From assembly GCA_958448375.1 (NCBI GenBank), contig CAUDDU010000060.1:1-6389 (forward strand): DNA of 6,389 nt. Direction: 5' to 3'. Position 1 is the first letter of the stretch. The number at the start of each line of letters is the position of its first letter. The DNA comes from an uncultured Collinsella sp. GTDB taxonomy: Bacteria > Actinomycetota > Coriobacteriia > Coriobacteriales > Coriobacteriaceae. The notes beneath the pieces were generated by a model that saw only the letters and a list, made by a program, of their open reading frames with translations, did not search any database and had not been told where the DNA came from. The position numbers were made by a program, and so were the translations under genes. This document shows positions 5,295-6,389 of this stretch, one piece after another.

Positions 5295-6389
5295 CTAGCA
5301 GATGCAGCCGTCGGCAAGCGTCTGCTTACCGCCGACAAACACATCGGTGGCACGACCGGTGAGCGTTCGGCCGGCAAAACCGGAGTTCTCGGCGCGCGAC
5401 TCGTAACCGTCCTCGCCAACCGTCCAGGTGGCGGACGCGTCGAACACGGTCAGGTCGGCAACGGAGCCCGCCTTGACCTGAACCTGGTCGAGGCCCAGGA
5501 TCTCACGCGGCTTGATGGCCATGAGCTCGACCATACGGCCCATGCTCATCTTGCCCGTGTTGACCAGCTCGGTGAGTACGAGCGACAGCGAGGTCTCGAG
5601 GCCGATCATGCCAAAGGGCGCAAGCTCGAACTCGCGGGCCTTCTCCCACGGGGTGTGGGGAGCGTGATCGGTGACGATAACGTCGACGGTGCCGTCGATG
5701 ACGCCCTGACGAATGGCCTCGGCATCCTCCTCGGTACGCAGCGGCGGGTTGACCTTGAGCGAAGTGTTGTAGGTCTCGTCCAGGTCGTTCTCGGTCAGGA
5801 ACATGTGGTGCGGGGTGGCCTCGCAGGTAACCTGAACGCCAGCGGCCTTACCGGCACGCACGATCTCCAGACCATGGGCGGTGGAGATGTGCTGGATGTG
5901 CAGCTTGGCACCAGTCAGCTTGGCGATCTCGATGTCGCGGGCGATCTGGAGCTCCTCGCCGGCAGCCGGCCAACCCTCGAGAGCCAGACGGGTCGAGACC
6001 TTGCCCTCGTTGATCTGGCCGTGGCCGACCAGATCCTCGTCCTGGCAGTGGCTCATAAAGACCTTGCCGAACATCTTGCCGTAGTCCATGCAACGACGGA
6101 GCATGCCCGCGCCCTGCACGCCGCGACCGTCGTCGGTGAAGGCGACGGCGCCGTGGGCGACCATATCGCCCATCTCGGACATGGCCTCGCCCTTAAGACC
6201 GCGGGTCATGGCGCCCGACGGATAGACGCGGCAGTGACCGACCTCGGCAGCACGGGACTTGACGAACTCCACGACGGTGCCGTTATCGGTGACGGGATCG
6301 GTGTTGGGCATGGCGCACACGCCGGTAAAGCCGCCCTTGGCAGCTGCGCGGGTGCCGCTCTCGATGTCCTCTTTGACCTCGTAGCCGGG
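5295..6389 (-). CDS. pyrC: Dihydroorotase (5' end beyond the window)
   Basis: Zinc amidohydrolase that cyclises N-carbamoyl-L-aspartate to dihydroorotate. The visible 364 residues (numbered from the window edge) begin PGYEVKEDIESGTRAAAKGG, the stretch just after the HxHLRDPG zinc motif of type I dihydroorotases; so about 60 N-terminal residues, including the first two His ligands, lie off the window. The frame stays open to the edge. Seen here: MPNTDP (27-32), DDG (86-88), HCQDEDL with His114 and metal-ligand Asp117, HIQHIS with His167, TPHH (192-195), KVNPPLR (212-218), TDHAPH with Asp241, GLET (263-266) and the C-terminal NSGFAGRTLTG (335-345). The same enzyme type is found in Bacillus and most actinobacteria. 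First visible gene of the pyr cluster; a terminator-like hairpin follows its stop. Confidence 0.95.
   Translation of the reverse strand, partial: PGYEVKEDIESGTRAAAKGGFTGVCAMPNTDPVTDNGTVVEFVKSRAAEVGHCRVYPSGAMTRGLKGEAMSEMGDMVAHGAVAFTDDGRGVQGAGMLRRCMDYGKMFGKVFMSHCQDEDLVGHGQINEGKVSTRLALEGWPAAGEELQIARDIEIAKLTGAKLHIQHISTAHGLEIVRAGKAAGVQVTCEATPHHMFLTENDLDETYNTSLKVNPPLRTEEDAEAIRQGVIDGTVDVIVTDHAPHTPWEKAREFELAPFGMIGLETSLSLVLTELVNTGKMSMGRMVELMAIKPREILGLDQVQVKAGSVADLTVFDASATWTVGEDGYESRAENSGFAGRTLTGRATDVFVGGKQTLADGCIC

Noticed and set aside
4672..5298. Plus-strand reading frame of 208 codons opposite pyrK and the pyrC-pyrK gap
   Set aside because: It is antisense to the pyrK domains and shows no recognisable motif.
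1..6389. CRISPR, insertion sequence, phage, tRNA or rRNA features, or a new defence or other novel system
   Set aside because: All coding space is taken by known housekeeping genes; no repeat array, transposase, att-like duplication or RNA gene was seen.

Overview
The window reads as housekeeping chromosome from an anaerobic, fairly GC-rich member of the Actinomycetota, most probably the class Coriobacteriia (Collinsella-like); this placement is an inference. It rests on two observations. First, there is an actinobacterial integration host factor gene (mihF) inside the order pyrF-mihF-gmk-rpoZ, which is also the mycobacterial order. Second, the pyrimidine genes are of the anaerobe/Firmicute type: a class 1B dihydroorotate dehydrogenase with its PyrK electron-transfer subunit, not the quinone-linked class 2 enzyme of mycobacteria. 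All seven genes lie on the minus strand, so the region is transcribed from high to low coordinates.

Right part (2778-6389): a de novo UMP synthesis cluster, read in the order pyrC (5' end off the window), pyrK, pyrD, pyrF. PyrC closes carbamoyl-aspartate to dihydroorotate, PyrD/PyrK oxidise it to orotate with NAD+, and PyrF decarboxylates OMP to UMP. OMP formation (PyrE) and the first two steps (CarAB, PyrB) are not in the window. pyrK-pyrD-pyrF are tightly packed with overlapping ends. pyrC is separated from pyrK by 92 nt that hold two hairpins, one of them terminator- or attenuator-like.

Middle (2539-2777): a 239-nt non-coding gap with a long hairpin that probably ends the pyr transcript, then an imperfect palindrome overlapping a likely extended -10 promoter for the next operon, then a strong Shine-Dalgarno.

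Left part (128-2538): mihF-gmk-rpoZ-thiI, with gene junctions of 0, 5 and 0 nt, so almost certainly one operon with translational coupling. It joins a nucleoid protein, GMP kinase, the RNA polymerase omega subunit and a tRNA 4-thiouridine synthase. A 13-bp hairpin followed by Ts ends it (85-117). Bases 1-84 are AT-rich intergenic DNA in which I see no gene.

I found no convincing new biological system. The points worth a second look are regulatory (palindrome, hairpins, a shared 11-mer) and family variants (an unusual ThiI PP-loop, the hybrid character of the pyr cluster).
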